Assembly (NCBI GenBank): GCA_032622095.1
Contig: CP136065.1
Coordinates: 215,618,151-215,682,150 of the forward strand
Length of the DNA: 64,000 nt
Source: Siphonodentalium dalli
Taxonomy: Eukaryota; Mollusca; Scaphopoda; Gadilida; Siphonodentaliidae
Direction of reading: 5' to 3'
Shown here: positions 1 through 12,057 of the stretch, one piece after another
Position numbering within the stretch: position 1 is the stretch's first letter
How the letters are laid out: each line of letters begins with the position of its first letter
Notes under the pieces: model-generated
Seen by the model: the letters and a program-made list of their open reading frames with translations, nothing else
Told to the model about the DNA's origin: nothing
Databases searched by the model: none
Program-made: the position numbers and the translations under genes

Positions 1-189
1 CAAACTTGCGTGTAAGGGTAAAAATCGACAGGGAGTGCACTCGGACCATTCGCGAGCAAGTGCGATCACTCCTTCACCCTTCAACTGCCACCGTAATGGT
101 GATTGGTTGGATAATCGTGTGATAATTAATGAGCGTTTGTATATGAGGCGTCGCTATTAAAGAGCGTTTATCTAATTGAGTGAAAATAC

Positions 190-608
190 GGCATTTGACC
201 GTCTCGGAAACTGGGAATATCGAGACGAAATTTCGTACTTAGGGGTTCCAAGGAACGGGTGAGATTTTCATCGGGTTAGTTTGTCCGCCCGATGTGACCT
301 TGACCATGAAACGGGTACCCACAAATCACATTGGGCGATATCTCGGTCGTAAGCGGTGACATCGACGTGAAATGTTTTATGTATGGTCAACTCGGGACGG
401 TTTGTCGGGTTATTTTGTCCACCCAACATGACCTTGACACGGGTACCCGCAAATTACCTTGGGAGATATTTCGGGCATCAGCACGCTGTCAGTGTGCCTG
501 TACGGGGTTACCTTGAAAAACAAAACTTAATGGATCGAACAAAACAAAAATGAATGGATCGACCAAAGCCATCGGACCAATCCCGCCAGTGGCGGGCTAA
601 TCTGCTAG
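190..608 (+). mobile_element. Divergent Helitron-like element, 3' end intact
   Basis: The 3' end has the classic Helitron layout: a GC hairpin CCCGCCAGTGGCGGG at 582-596, an 8-base spacer, then CTAG at 605-608 followed by T. Two diverged tandem units with a period of about 137 bp (from about 273 and 409) carry blocks such as GATATCTCGG, also found in the Helitrons at 43.7 and 63.4 kb, which supports distant relatedness. The 5' TC end was not found and the left border is approximate. No Rep/helicase coding is visible, so it is non-autonomous. Confidence 0.55.
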
Positions 609-1630
609 TAATATATATATGGCAATATCCATAATTTTGGGGAGGGTTAGTTCTTTGGCGATCCTGGGTATAAATATTTGACCAATATGTTCCATATTAA
701 ATTGCTCTGTGCCGAAAAGACCAAAATAGATTTTAAAACCAAACAAGGTTAAAAAGACGTTTACTGAATGTAACGTAAATCTTTAAAAATACAGTGTGGA
801 AATTAAATTTTAAATGATTGTTTTCATCTGATATTCAACTGGGACCCTGTTATGCTTGAAAATTCAGATTTATATAACCACATATATATTCTTAACATCA
901 TGCAATACTAGATATGTGAACTATACAACAAGGAAGCTTATATTCCACGAGTCTTCGCTATTTTGTGCCTTAATATTTGTGGAATCATGTGCATACCAAA
1001 ATTGTCGCAGAACTCAAAATGCTCACCTCTGATATTCGGGGAATTTTAGTATAGTGCCTGTGATGTTATGTCGCATCGGCAGACAAAATCACTCTCCATT
1101 GGTATCTAGCTCCTTACTTTGGCTCTTTTGTTTTTGCCTAATGTTCCTGGACTATAAAGGGAAGTGTCTGGTTGAGCAACTGTGGTTTAATCGATGATGA
1201 GTCATAAGATTGAAGATAAGTATAATTATTCTTGGTTACAGAAGGGTTGGTGAACTGATGTAGATATATTAGAATAATATACACACATGCACACGGGTCA
1301 GTCAACAAGACAAATACACATACATATAATTGCAATTATGTGATAATTTGTTGTTATAATCCTATTCTGTGTAACAGCACGCAGTTGTATAATTGCGGCG
1401 TTGAGGATGGTAAAATCGTTTTTGTCCACGAAATAATTCGAAAATTCTCAGACTATGGTTCCGAACGTGTGAAATTGGGTAAATCACATTAAATATAAAA
1501 TAAAAATGTGGGATCTGGGTGAGGCACGGCGTCTGGTTGAGCTGCATAACGATGTAAACGTTTGTTCTTGTTTGCTCCGCATTCTCTCTGATGCAGAGAT
1601 GCATAACGTATTCAACAAATCCTCGCGCAA
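609..1630. other. No recognisable feature
   Basis: AT-rich DNA. Short open frames occur on both strands, but none has a signal peptide, domain motif or convincing splice sites. I see no repeat structure here. Confidence 0.5.
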
Positions 1631-1942
1631 ATACGCACATAATCGACCTATAATGTGATTATTTGATTCTCAAATAAGCAGATAATGGAGTCATGTCCGT
1701 TATTTTGTTTTATGGTGCGGGCCACAGTGAAAACACAAATTAAAGAGCGTACATCTCAAAAGTCGTGAGTTGGCTTATATGTCATTATGCGCACATAATC
1801 AGCTTAGAATCGCCTCATAGTGAGAGGATATTGTGACTAAAATGCTCTCATTTTCAGCACATTATCGACTCAAAATGAGGCGATTTGCAGCAGATTATCA
1901 ACCTAAAACAAGTTCAATTGTTAGCAGATAATGTGCGTATTT
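1631..1942. repeat. Candidate small foldback/MITE
   Basis: The ends are inverted copies of AATACGCACATAAT (1631-1644) and its near-complement at 1929-1942. Internal motifs GCACATAATC and TCGCCTCA/TGAGGCGA repeat the symmetry, so the stretch can fold back on itself. No clear target-site duplication was found and no coding is present. Confidence 0.4.
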
Positions 1943-2639
1943 TCGGGAGAAGTATTGGTTGTATTGCGTACGTTTAATATAATTATATAATAGATTACAG
2001 AGAGAGATGTTACATTTTCAAAATAGCGGATTCCTAACATTTAATTTGGAAATGTTCATTCAAATGTACATAAATTGGTTTGAAAATTTGATTTCGTAAT
2101 TTCAACGATGACTGCGCATACTAGCTTTGTCGTGTTCCATTCCAGGCGTATGGCGAAAACCTTGGTAATACGGGATAGTGTAAACATCCCAGATTGGCTA
2201 TCATCAATCAGTGCGGATTCGAATCCGAAACGGTGTTAAATTTGAACTGCAGGCGTTGAATACATGTTTACATGTAACGGATTGATGTGACTATGAAATG
2301 ATTCTACCAACGCAACTCGGGTGCTCTGTATATGTATATACGGCTGAATTCTGGTCTCAGGTCTAGACCACCCTAATAATCACGGTGTTCCAAGTCAGGA
2401 CTTGGTCTCGCGAAACTACCTGGACCCAAGCTGGGATCGGCGCAATATTGTCAACGACAATCAACGACAATCAATGACAATCTATGGACAAAAGCGTGCT
2501 GCGCGCTGCATCGAGATTGGTGTGTCGGTGTCTCCAAACCTGAGCACGTGAAAGCGGCTTATCTCCGTGTTATATAGCGGTATCTGTATGCCGTAGCCGT
2601 TTGACATGGATCACGGGGCAGGGTGGTGCGGATTTCTCA
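1943..2639. other. No gene; one short tandem repeat
   Basis: The only structure seen is a run of about three 11-bp units of the type CAACGACAAT at roughly 2453-2483. The rest shows no domain-bearing reading frame. Confidence 0.5.
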
Positions 2640-2913
2640 CCCCATGCGGATGTCACGACGTTGTCAGTTTTACGGGTGGAGTAAAGTCTACGCAGAGAGT
2701 AAATTTCACCGATAAATCAATCCGTGTGTAGAAACCACCGACCCCGGAAAGGGACCGACAAACTTTGCCCAGATACACGAATCAGATTGTCCTCACTTAG
2801 AGTGGATCGCGAATCCGCCCTTGCCGGCATTCGAACCATGCATCTTCGTCGGCGCTAGACGGCAAACGGCGGCATAATGCCCCGAGCATTCTACCGACAG
2901 AACCACCGGGGTC
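2640..2913 (-). mobile_element. tRNA-derived SINE
   Basis: Read on the minus strand, the head (2913 down to about 2820) holds a pol III A-box-like block TGGTTCTGTCGGT (2893-2905) and a B box GGTTCGAATGC (2827-2837), spaced as in a tRNA but with an over-long middle that cannot form a normal anticodon arm. A non-tRNA body follows toward lower coordinates. This is the structure of a tRNA-derived SINE rather than a functional tRNA gene. Its 3' end is not defined. Confidence 0.6.
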
Positions 2914-3017
2914 CTTTACAATCAATGTATAGTGTAAATTATTGTGTGTTCAGATCCAGAACCAACTATATATTGTTCAACTTAGTCAAAATATTACACA
3001 TAAGTTACATTTAGCTC

Positions 3018-4586
3018 TTGAAAACATTTCGAACCATTATTATAGGGGATACGAGGTGGGAATTTCCAACAACTGGAAATAGTGAGATACTTGTTGGAAA
3101 TTTTCAATTCATTGGGGTGAGGGGGTGACAGGTGCAATGTAATTTCTCGGACTTGGGAATTTGCAATGTTGAAAATTTAGAAAGATTCTAACTAACTATC
3201 GCCGTGATTGAAGTTATTGAAAATTATTTTCCAGAAAATGTAATGGTAACAACGGGGGGGGGGGGGTATCGGGAAAATATCCAGATGGGTGCGTTGTATC
3301 ACACTCCCGATAGCAGATATTTCCATTGGCATGTTCAAATAGATGATTAATCAAGAGTAAGGGTCCCATTTAATTTAATATAATTCAATTTAATCGGACA
3401 TTTCCTTATTTTGAACATCAATTTTTCGTTTTGTTTTAATATAATTTTGAGAATTTTTGCTGTTATAGTGTATATCCAGGCCAGCAATAATTTGTTCTCA
3501 AATGATGAATTAGTACTTTCAAAACTAGCTCCGACCTCAATTCATTTCAGAAACACGGAACGAAAGACACCCGCATCTAATGCGGATTACGTTCCGATTG
3601 CAAAACTATACTATCATTCCCTATTTATCCGTGTCAACCACGCCCATCGATAACATATTGTGCGTAGAAATAATAGCACGAAAATCTGACTTAATCCATC
3701 TAACGGTAATATGCTATCAAACAAGGCAACGATGTTATAAATAAAACTCCACTGTAAAGCCAGATAAACGCACGCATGATTTACAATCAAATTACCAATC
3801 TGTATCGTTACTGCGAAACCAGAAATAGGTATTCTCGTCTCAGGTTCAAGTCTCGGTTTATACAAAAATCTCAGACCGGGGGTGGGGTACTAGGTCTCGG
3901 TTGTAGACTATTACCTATAACACACATAATTATTCGCGTCGGATGCGGGTGTCTTTAGTTCCGTGTTTCTGAAATGATTTGAGGTCGGGGCTAGTTTTGA
4001 AAGCACTAATTCATCATTTGGAAATAAATTATTGCTGGACCGGATATACAATATAACAGCAAAACTATCTAAATTATATTAAGACAAAACGAAAAATTGT
4101 GGTATAGAATAAGGACATGTATGATTAAATTGAATTAAATTAAATGGGCCCCATTATTAAGCCCAATTTCTAAAGCCTTGACATTTCAAATTGGTTTAAT
4201 TGTCTTTAAAAATGGATTTGGGAAAAAATTATATGGCATTGGAAATATCTGTGATCGGTACTCAGATGCAACCCACCCACCCTGACCTTGTATTCTGGAT
4301 TTTTTTCAAGAACACCCCTACCCCACCCCCCCCCCCCCCCCCCCACCCCGTTGTGACCATTACTTTTTCTGGACAATAGTTTACAATAACTTCAATCACG
4401 ATGGTAGTTAGTTAGGATCTTTCTAAATGTTCAACTTATTGCAAAGTCTGCGAAATTACATTGCAGTCCCACCTGTCACCCACTCACCCCAATGAATTGA
4501 AAATTTCCAACAGGTACCTCATTATATCCAGTTGTTGGAAATTCCCACCTGAAATCCCCTATAATAATGGTTCGAAATGTTTTCAA
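3018..4586. mobile_element. 1.57 kb foldback element
   Basis: Two arms of roughly 570-650 bp (about 3018-3590 and 3935-4586) are inverted copies of each other around a unique centre of about 350 bp. The outermost shared block is TTGAAAACATTTCGAACC on the left and its complement on the right. The arms share an AT-rich block, a TTTTCGTTTTG block and a homopolymer tract (G-run near 3255 pairing with a C-run near 4328-4344). No transposase frame is present. A target-site duplication was not resolved. Confidence 0.7.
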
Positions 4587-5197
4587 CTGCTTCCATTTCA
4601 GTTCAAACTTTTGACTGAAATCAGGAAAAGAATCGAATTTTGGTACCGGTACCAAAATAAAAACGATTTGATATCCCAAAATCACAGAAATAAAACAATT
4701 TCAACTTATTTTTGTCATGTTCTTCCATCTAATTTACCAGGAATTCATGCCATTTCCAGCTGCAACGAAAGTTTGGTAGCGAAAACAACCATGAGTATTT
4801 TAGGAAACCATACGTTCCAACTTTAAAACACCACGTTCACAGATGACTTAAATATAAGACATGGAATTGACAATTTCCGCCGTTACCGTAGAGTCATAAT
4901 AGTTCCGAACAGGGGGTGGCCACATGAGCGAAACATGCAGGGACGTGGCAAAGGGTTTTTTTTTGGAGTGGGGGTGTTCAACTTATCATTTCCATTTGCA
5001 CCCCACTAAATTCAGAACTCCAGAGACAACATAATATCTCCTCTTTAACCCTTTACCCAGCAAAACGACAAAAAACGCCCAAATAAAGCTTCAACAGCCT
5101 AAAATATCTTCGGTCTGTCTCAATAACACCATACAAATATGGATATCATTGGAACCGGTTCATTGACCACATTGTGATGGTTACAGTTATGCCCTGT
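4587..5197. other. No recognisable feature
   Basis: Unique AT-rich sequence with no domain-bearing frame and no repeat that I could match elsewhere in the window. Confidence 0.4.
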
Positions 5198-5440
5198 GCC
5201 AATGCATTCTCTTATATATGCGAGTTGACCATAAGGTCGCCTCGCATATATAAGAGAATGCATTGGCCTAAAAAAAAAAAAATTAACACTTTTTACCATT
5301 TTTCTTACATTCTTTAACAATTTTATAATTTTTTCTTACATTTTTTAACAATTTTTATAATATTTTTCTACATTCTTTGACAATTTTATCATTTTTAATA
5401 TGTTAAGCCAATGTATTCTCTTATATATGCGAGGCGACCT
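5198..5440. mobile_element. Two-hairpin MITE (CCAATGCATTCTCTTATATA family)
   Basis: A tight hairpin has arms at 5198-5224 and 5241-5267, each a 27-base copy of GCCAATGCATTCTCTTATAT followed by ATGCGAG in opposite orientation. A further arm of the same sequence lies at about 5407-5433. The same motif makes similar hairpins at 24095-24259 and 56112-56245, so this is a dispersed family. There is no coding. Confidence 0.6.
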
Positions 5441-6042
5441 ATGGTTAAGTTTGCAATATTCTAATTGATACATCGTGACCTGAGTTCCAACTTGTCCGAT
5501 GTGCATTTTTTATGTTTTCAAGATAATCGATTTTTAAAGTTTGGAAAGCAAATGCTACCACACCAGAGGCAATTCAAACATTACGCTTCTACCAGCATTT
5601 AGATAAATATATATTCTTTCGCGCAATGTTACTGCGACTGTTGCTGAATTGACGGTATTTCGTCTATTTACAAGAGTGTGACTGTGGGGTATAGAATTTT
5701 CGCACTTGGAACAATGTGAAATTTTAACCAAACTGACACATGACGTTTTTTTTTAAACATTTGTGCTTTTAACGTATTTTTCGGGGTTAAACTGTTCTAA
5801 GTGACGCATAGAACATATTGTAACTGAATATATATACATTATTGAGATAATATAGAATGACACTCAGACATATATTATGTTCATATCGTCCCAGTTACAC
5901 ATATTGTTTAATCAGTATTCACTTGAAACACTTGGATTCTTTTTACTTCACCACTAAGTAATACGCCCAGTCACCAACTCGCGGCCATATGGCGACAGGA
6001 TCCACCTGGTCCGGTTCCGCAGTTTCCGAGATTAATCAGCCC
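5441..6042. other. No recognisable feature
   Basis: AT-rich, no coding support. The only note is the right flank of the two-hairpin MITE. Confidence 0.4.
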
Positions 6043-6190
6043 CAGTTCCGTGGTTTTAATGCTACAGCTATCGGTGAAACTTATGGGGTACCATTTCATG
6101 CATATACGGAGCTTTTGAATATTCATGACTTCCATATATGGATATGCTACTCCAGATCTTTGACATGTAGCACTAAAACCACGAAACCGG
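6043..6190. repeat. Imperfect palindrome
   Basis: The block TTCCGTGGTTTTAATGCTAC near 6050 is mirrored, with mismatches, by a complement near 6167-6187, centred at about 6120. Both strands therefore encode similar short peptides, which explains the paired open frames here. Probably an old MITE. Confidence 0.45.
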
Positions 6191-6683
6191 ACCCGGTGCA
6201 TCCAATATGGACGGGAGTTATAGTGACAGGGCGTATTATATTGATATCGACCCAAAGCAGTACATCCTTCTATATGAAGACAGTGGTCGAAATTTGTATT
6301 CCAACTAAGTAGAATTGCAACTGAAGTTATATAGTATGCGCGACTCTCGAACTGTCGAACAAATATGAAAACCGTATCCCAGGCAGTACTGTTAGAACAT
6401 GTTGCCGCTATAGGGCGCCACCCCTCATTGACGTTTTACTCCGATGAACATGTATTTAAAAACCGCTACATGTATGCATGTTTACACCTAATCGGATATT
6501 GACTGCACTGGGGTGGTAACCGGGATGAAACACATAATGATCATATACCTATTTAGTCAAATATTTACAATATATAATCAAAAATCCCGCTAATGTCGTA
6601 AATAGATGGACAGATCAGAGTATAGACAATAATTATATGGATACCATTTTGAGTGTTGCATTGTGGGTGAAAAAATACAAAAC

Positions 6684-6735
6684 CAACGATAATTGGCTGG
6701 AGGCAACAACCAACGATAATTGGCTGGAGGCACGC
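6684..6735. repeat. 27-bp direct repeat, two copies
   Basis: CAACGATAATTGGCTGGAGG occurs at 6684 and again at 6711 with no mismatch. The rest of 6190-7340 shows no recognisable feature. Confidence 0.7.
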
Positions 6736-7344
6736 ATGCATTTACTATGGGAGATCTGGAGTGGGGTCTATAAAACTTATTCATTGTTGTTTATACGTAT
6801 TTCCTAGCGATATTTTAGACAATGTAACGGGAACAGATCCGTCTACAAGACTATCACAAAACTTTTTGAAATCCCTCCCCACATTTTATCTGATCGAGAA
6901 AATTGCAGAAAATTACGCAAATTCCAAGATGTTGGTGGTCTATTAATAACTCCGATAAAAATGGTTCTATTTGGGAACTTTTCGATAAATTTTTCGGAGA
7001 ACATACCGCTAAAAGAATATCGCAAAACGATTGCCATATACGTTGACATTAATTAACCCACAGCCAGTTTTTCCTAAGGCGGGTTCGTCATCAGATTACA
7101 ACGCCATAATTGATGCGGGGAGTGCATTGGATGGGGCGATAACAGCACAACACCTCGCATGACCTGCGTGGTGACGGACTCATATCACACAACAAAACGT
7201 TCAGCCTTCTTGATGACAAACGTTATGAATCATTAACTTTAATTTCTCTTCCATATAAGCTGTAATCGAACCACTGCACGGGTGGCTCGTGTAAGACATA
7301 ATTATGGATATACTATGCAAGTATTGTCTAAGTGGATTAGCGCC

Positions 7345-7740
7345 ATTAGCTCAGTACGAACGTTTCTGGACGCCTGCTGATTATTCAGTTCGAGATCCAA
7401 ACAAAATATTTAAAGTAGCGGGATTCACCACTAAGTGTAAGCGTCATCAGAGTAGACTCCAACTGTATCGAACTGGGAAAATATTGTGTCCATTAATTCA
7501 GTTCGAAAGGTTCTGGACCCTGCCGATTCTTTAGTTCGAGAACCAAACATAATATTTAAAATAGCGCGACCCCTACTAAGCGCAAACGTCATAAGAATAG
7601 ACCCCAACTGGTTATAACTTGGTTTATTTTTATCCAACAGTTCAGTACGAAAGGTTCTAGTCGGCTACCAACTCTTCAGCGCGATTCCCCACTAAGCGGA
7701 ATCGTCCTAAAAGTAGACTCCAACAGCTTCGAACTTGGAT
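7345..7740. repeat. Diverged tandem repeat, about 147-bp period
   Basis: Three units start with a version of CAGTTCGAAAGGTTCTGGA at about 7350, 7498 and 7641. Later blocks (CACTAAGCG, CGTCATAAGAGTAGAC, TCCAACTG) recur in the same order. The units have diverged well beyond recent duplication. Confidence 0.65.
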
Positions 7741-7786
7741 GTTTTGCCTCTTCTGTAAATCGAAAATGTGTCACTAGAACGAGTCG

Positions 7787-9612
7787 GGTTCTCCATTCCG
7801 AAGGTTCATTATTCCGAATGTTCGCTATTCCGAAGGTTCGCTATTCCGAATGTTCGCTATTCCGAATGTTCGCTATTCCGAAGGTTTTCTATTCTGTGTG
7901 TATATAATCAGATATGAATCAAAATTTCCACCACCCCCCCCCCCCCCCACAAAAACCAAACGAGGAATGAAAAATACTGTTACGCTAGTATACAAATATA
8001 GTACATTGATACACGCCATGCTAATTCCCAAATTGTCCCAGATGTCGGTTATTAATAGCAAGAAGACAGTATCAGTTTATTATGGAAAGTTGAAAACACT
8101 GCATGCATGACTGAAATAAACTACACGCCAGAGATACAGTCTGTCCGAACTGGTAATCTGTATTTGAAAGAAACGTCAACATTAAATGCCCACTTAATTT
8201 TCGAATCCCTAGAGCAGATATATAAACTAATAGCAGGGTTACCCGGCGTTGCCTAGATTAAAGTGATGTGAAACCCTCTGCATGCTGTGGATATTTGTTG
8301 GGAATAGAGAATACTCTTGCTCAAAGTGTTACACGTATTCTCATAAGTTCTATATTCAAATAGCATCACATAACATGATTCTTACACAGTCATGGAATAT
8401 AAGTAGTGGCCCACCTTGTCGATTGTCATTTTGTTTATCGCGATTAATCCTTTCCACCAATAATGAAGTATTTCTTTATTTACAACTGCGTATACTTCAG
8501 ACGTTATGATATGATACATGAACAACATAAACACATTAGTTCGCAAAAATAAAAGACGACAATTGGGTTTTACATATAGAGATGTATCAATAATCTAGTG
8601 GGTTGGTCTAAGACGTGGCTAACATATCCATGAAGATACAGATGTTTTAATTCTAACCCCCACCATTATTTTTCTCGTAAAAAAAGTTACCCATAGCAGA
8701 CCCCTTTGGTATCATCTAGATGGTCCCCTGTGAATTTCTATAGAACACACACACACAGAAAGACAGACAGATATTCGCAAATATAGATATAGATATGCCA
8801 TATTATAAACCATAGGAAATAGGAAACTCTCTGACAATGTATTATCAACTTATCCGGTGCTATAAAATGTAAACATGTTGTCTGTGTTGAGTTGCCGAGG
8901 TGTTCTTGTGCTCAAGTTTCATCTGGTTTTGTTGCGCAAAGTGTATTATTTTCAATTACTGTACATTTTAAAGATAGAGTTAAGTTATCTATGGGCATCT
9001 CCTGAGACACAGACGTTTCAAATGGTGATAAATTATAGAGTATTTTAATCTTATTTTATGACATAGATGGTTATTAAAACCGTATACAGAGGCACTACAA
9101 AAAAAATAATCAGTTACTCGAAAATTAAGTGGGCCTTTAAAGTCAATACAAAGTCTCAATTGCAGTTAGGTTCATCTGATACCATTCTATTCAGAGATAT
9201 TCTGCCACGCAGTATGAATTCATTAAGCGTTATATAATCCGCCTGTAGCTAGCGTATTCTTGCCTATAAGAATATTGAGATATAACGTCGCACGTAATGT
9301 CATTAAATCGTATGGAAACATAGCAATTGTGTGGGACATTAAATCTCAAGGAAACCAGCGAAAACAAAACAAAATCTCATTTATCGTTTTTATGTTTTAA
9401 GTTATTTCCTTCATAAAAAGAGTTTTCGTGATAAAGAACACTCTCAATACTTTAGAATATAGAATTAACCTTTAAAATAACAGAAACCTTCTGAATAGCG
9501 AACCTTCGGAATAGAGAACCTTCCAAATAGTGAACCTTCCGAATAGTGAACCTTCCGAATAGCGAACCTTCGGAATAGAGAACCTTCGGAATAATGAACC
9601 TTCGGAACAGCG
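7787..9612. mobile_element. Element with termini made of 16-bp unit arrays (long copy)
   Basis: The left end is an array of about seven units of the form ATTCCGAAGGTTCGCT (7787-7890). The right end is an array of about eight units in the opposite orientation (about 9480-9612), so the termini are inverted arrays. The interior matches the copy at 60635-61540 in the same order (for example GTCCCAGATGTCGGTTATTA near 8035 and AAGTTATTTCCTTCATAAAA near 9400). The extra length is explained by a nested insertion at 8186-9136. The arrays encode a 16-residue peptide period only because 16 bp repeats every 48 bases. No transposase is seen. Confidence 0.7.
8186..9136. mobile_element. Nested TTAA-flanked non-autonomous element (piggyBac-like ends)
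   Basis: The element is bounded by TTAA at 8182-8185 and 9137-9140. Its ends form imperfect inverted repeats, ATGCCCACTTAATTTTCGA on the left and the complement of AGGCCCACTTAATTTTCGA on the right. The sister element at 60635-61540 lacks this stretch and reads straight across the junction, giving an empty site. A degenerate Helitron-type 3' end (GGCAACGCCGGGTAACC, minus strand, near 8230-8255) sits inside. No coding is recognised. TTAA duplication is known for piggyBac and some other superfamilies; the assignment is inference. Confidence 0.7.
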
Positions 9613-10804
9613 ATTCGCAGCCCGCCGGTGGTGTATTGTAAGTCACACAACAGAGGCTTGGCAGATTTGAGCGACGTTAATGGCCGCTCGCACTGGGCCG
9701 ACTTCACACATTCATGCTTTAAACCAGTACCAAAACCACTCAGATTGTCATACTGGTGAGTATCAGATCTCGTTCTGATTAAACTAGAGCAGCGCATGTA
9801 CAATAATATAATGGTTGCAGCCGGTTCATTGGTTGGCTTGTACACCATGACTGGGACAATAGTGTAATGTTTAAAAGCTTCTTAGAACAAGGATAAGCGC
9901 CATAAACAGCCATTATTATTTGCTACCTTTTTCGAATATGGCAGATATTAATGTAACGTGCATATTGTAGACAGTGCATGGTCGGACAGGACAATAGAGA
10001 ATTGTCCTTCCCAGGGCGGGTTCGTCCGAACCCATAGAACCCTAGCCAGTTACGCCCATGCACACAGACAACCAAATATGTTGATAGTAAATTCGCTCTT
10101 CACACATTTTGTCTCGTTATGACATTGAAAAAAACAGGACAGGGAATATACCTCTCTGTTAATACGTGTTCCTCAACATTCTACTTCACAGTAGGGGTGG
10201 TCCCAGTTCGAGATTGCATTTTTGTGACAGTTGTGAGCTGGATACTCCATTCTCGCTTAAGATTTGACTATGGCCTATTGTGTAATCACTTTAAAACGTC
10301 ACCTCTCTGTCGTTGTGGCAAAATAGAAAAACAGTACACCATTACTTATGGTCCTAGGACTGTTCTCAAAAAATAGAAAATTTGCCTTTCATATTTGCCA
10401 CGCAGCCGCGTTGTTTATAGTGCCACACTATTTCGGGAACCAACCCATCCATAAACATTGTGTATTTCCTTATATAACTATCCTTTGTACAAACCCTCAG
10501 TTAATATTGAACTCATATTATTTCAGTTCGTGGTGTGTTCAAGACTTCTCATAGTGTAGGGGGACCTCAAACCATACCTGTACTAATGCTTGCCACCTTT
10601 ATCAGAATAGTTTAATATACAATACAATATCCATTGATTCTATATTTTGGTCGATTTAGAGGAACTCTAACAATCACTATGGCAGCAACAATGATTTTGT
10701 TCTGTATATGTTAGTTTTTATTATATGTCATTTAGAACAAATACTTTAGTTCTACAAAGTCGCTATATATTGATATAAAATTACATGTTATGAACAACAT
10801 GTTT
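9613..10804. other. No recognisable gene
   Basis: Several short open frames exist on both strands, some with a few cysteines (for example on the minus strand at about 9640-9760), but none shows a domain pattern together with good splice sites. I leave it uncalled. Confidence 0.4.
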
Positions 10805-10811
10805 TGTTGTT

Positions 10812-10846
<35 letters not shown>
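10805..10846. repeat. (GTT)n microsatellite
   Basis: About 13 GTT/TTG triplets. The polyglutamine-like reading on the minus strand is a by-product. Confidence 0.9.
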
Positions 10847-11410
10847 AACTGGTGGTCTGGAAGCCTGGTGATACCTTTAACCACGCTTGCTGTGTCTACG
10901 GATCCGGTTTTCATCATATGAATCATGATTTGGTCCCCATTAGAATCATTTAGAAAAGTGTGTGTTGCCGTTATCATAAATAAAACGTGTTCGGGGGAGG
11001 GGTTGCTGCTAAAATCCAATATGGGCAAACCGTTCACAATTTCTGTCAAATTCGTTCTACGTGTGATGTCCAGATAACTACTGAGCCATATGAATTATAT
11101 AGTTGGTCATTTGTTGTTTATAACAAATATTTTAATATTATACAATCGACTTTAATCCATGCAGAATTACCTGTTATCAATAAAATATGTTGTTGTTGTA
11201 ACAATGGGTCTGGAAGCCTGAACAAATCTGTAATCAATTAAACGGCATTTCTGGACAACACGCTCAGTACAAGATTTTTGTTGGGTCCCATTGAGATTAA
11301 TTAGAAAATGTTTGCACAGTTGTTAAAAAAAATATGTAATTTTCGACAAAAAACGTCTTTGGGGAGGGGTAGCTAAAATCCAGTATCTCACAAACCGTTC
11401 AAAACCTAAA
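10847..11410. repeat. Two diverged direct repeats with GTT-rich heads
   Basis: Blocks GGTCTGGAAGCCTG, CCCATTAGAATCATTTAGAA, GGGGAGGGGTTGCT, CTAAAATCCA and AAACCGTTCA occur in the same order at about 10850-11045 and again at about 11200-11410. Each copy starts beside a GTT microsatellite. A third GTT tract followed by AACTGG lies at 15369. Likely copies of one repeat family. Confidence 0.55.
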
Positions 11411-11897
11411 TTAACCAACCAGTTCCACTTTGTATTATGTGACGTAACGTGTAGTTATTTATTTAATCCACGTGACATAAATGACGTAGAATCAACGGAT
11501 GGAACAAATTGGAACGAAATTAGTATGGCAAAAACATTCAGTTCTTTAAACGCGTGTCATATAATTCGGTTCCATATTGTCCCAAGTGAGTAAATTTCGA
11601 TTTTTCAACACATGGAACAACCTGGAACTGGATTATGGGCAAAAAAGTGCGTATGGACAAAATAGAAACAACAATTATAACTGCGTTGGATAAATGAGAC
11701 ATATTGGAATTGAATTCATACTACTTTCGAGCAGAACGGACAAACAGGAATTATATTTTACTCTCAGAATCAAGGTACAGCACCAGGTTTAAGAGCATCG
11801 GGTAGAGCTTGAAATTTCGGTCCTAGTGAGTATAGAACGGACGTTTCGTACCAGTATGTCACATCGGACAAGTTGGAACTCAGGTCGCAACATGCAT
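11411..11897. other. No recognisable feature
   Basis: No domain-bearing reading frame and no repeat detected by eye. Confidence 0.4.
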
Positions 11898-12057
11898 ATA
11901 TAAGGATTAACTGTCATGTGGACTGTTTTTATGGAGATGTAACCGTGAGGTAAGTGGTCATAACTTGTGTAAAACCCGAATTACATACAAGTTATGACCA
12001 CTTACCTCACGGTTACATCTCCATAAAAACAGTCCACATGACAGTTAATCCTTATAT
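11898..12057. repeat. Perfect 70-bp hairpin (inverted duplication)
   Basis: Left arm about 11898-11968 and right arm about 11987-12057 are exact reverse complements (at least 69 bp, no mismatch seen) around an 18-bp loop. Both arms contain GTCATGTGGACTG and ACCGTGAGGTAAGTGG. Perfect identity means a very recent event or continual correction. Could be a snap-back duplication, a hairpin RNA precursor or a MITE; the sequence alone does not decide. Confidence 0.9.

Noticed and set aside
2811-2913. Possible functional tRNA gene
   Set aside because: A and B boxes are present, but the middle is too long and no anticodon arm or clean acceptor stem forms; a SINE head explains it.
3776-3958. Short frame in the centre of the 3-4.6 kb foldback as a transposase remnant
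   Set aside because: Sixty residues without any transposase motif.
5971-6312. Paired open frames on both strands with similar peptides
   Set aside because: The similarity is due to an imperfect palindrome, not to genes.
9452-9848. Minus-strand frame with repeated SLFRRF/HYSEG peptide
   Set aside because: The peptide period comes from the 16-bp arrays of a transposon-like element; frames shift freely between copies.
10810-11049. Frame ending in a glutamine run
   Set aside because: The run is a (GTT)n microsatellite and the rest belongs to a duplicated non-coding repeat.
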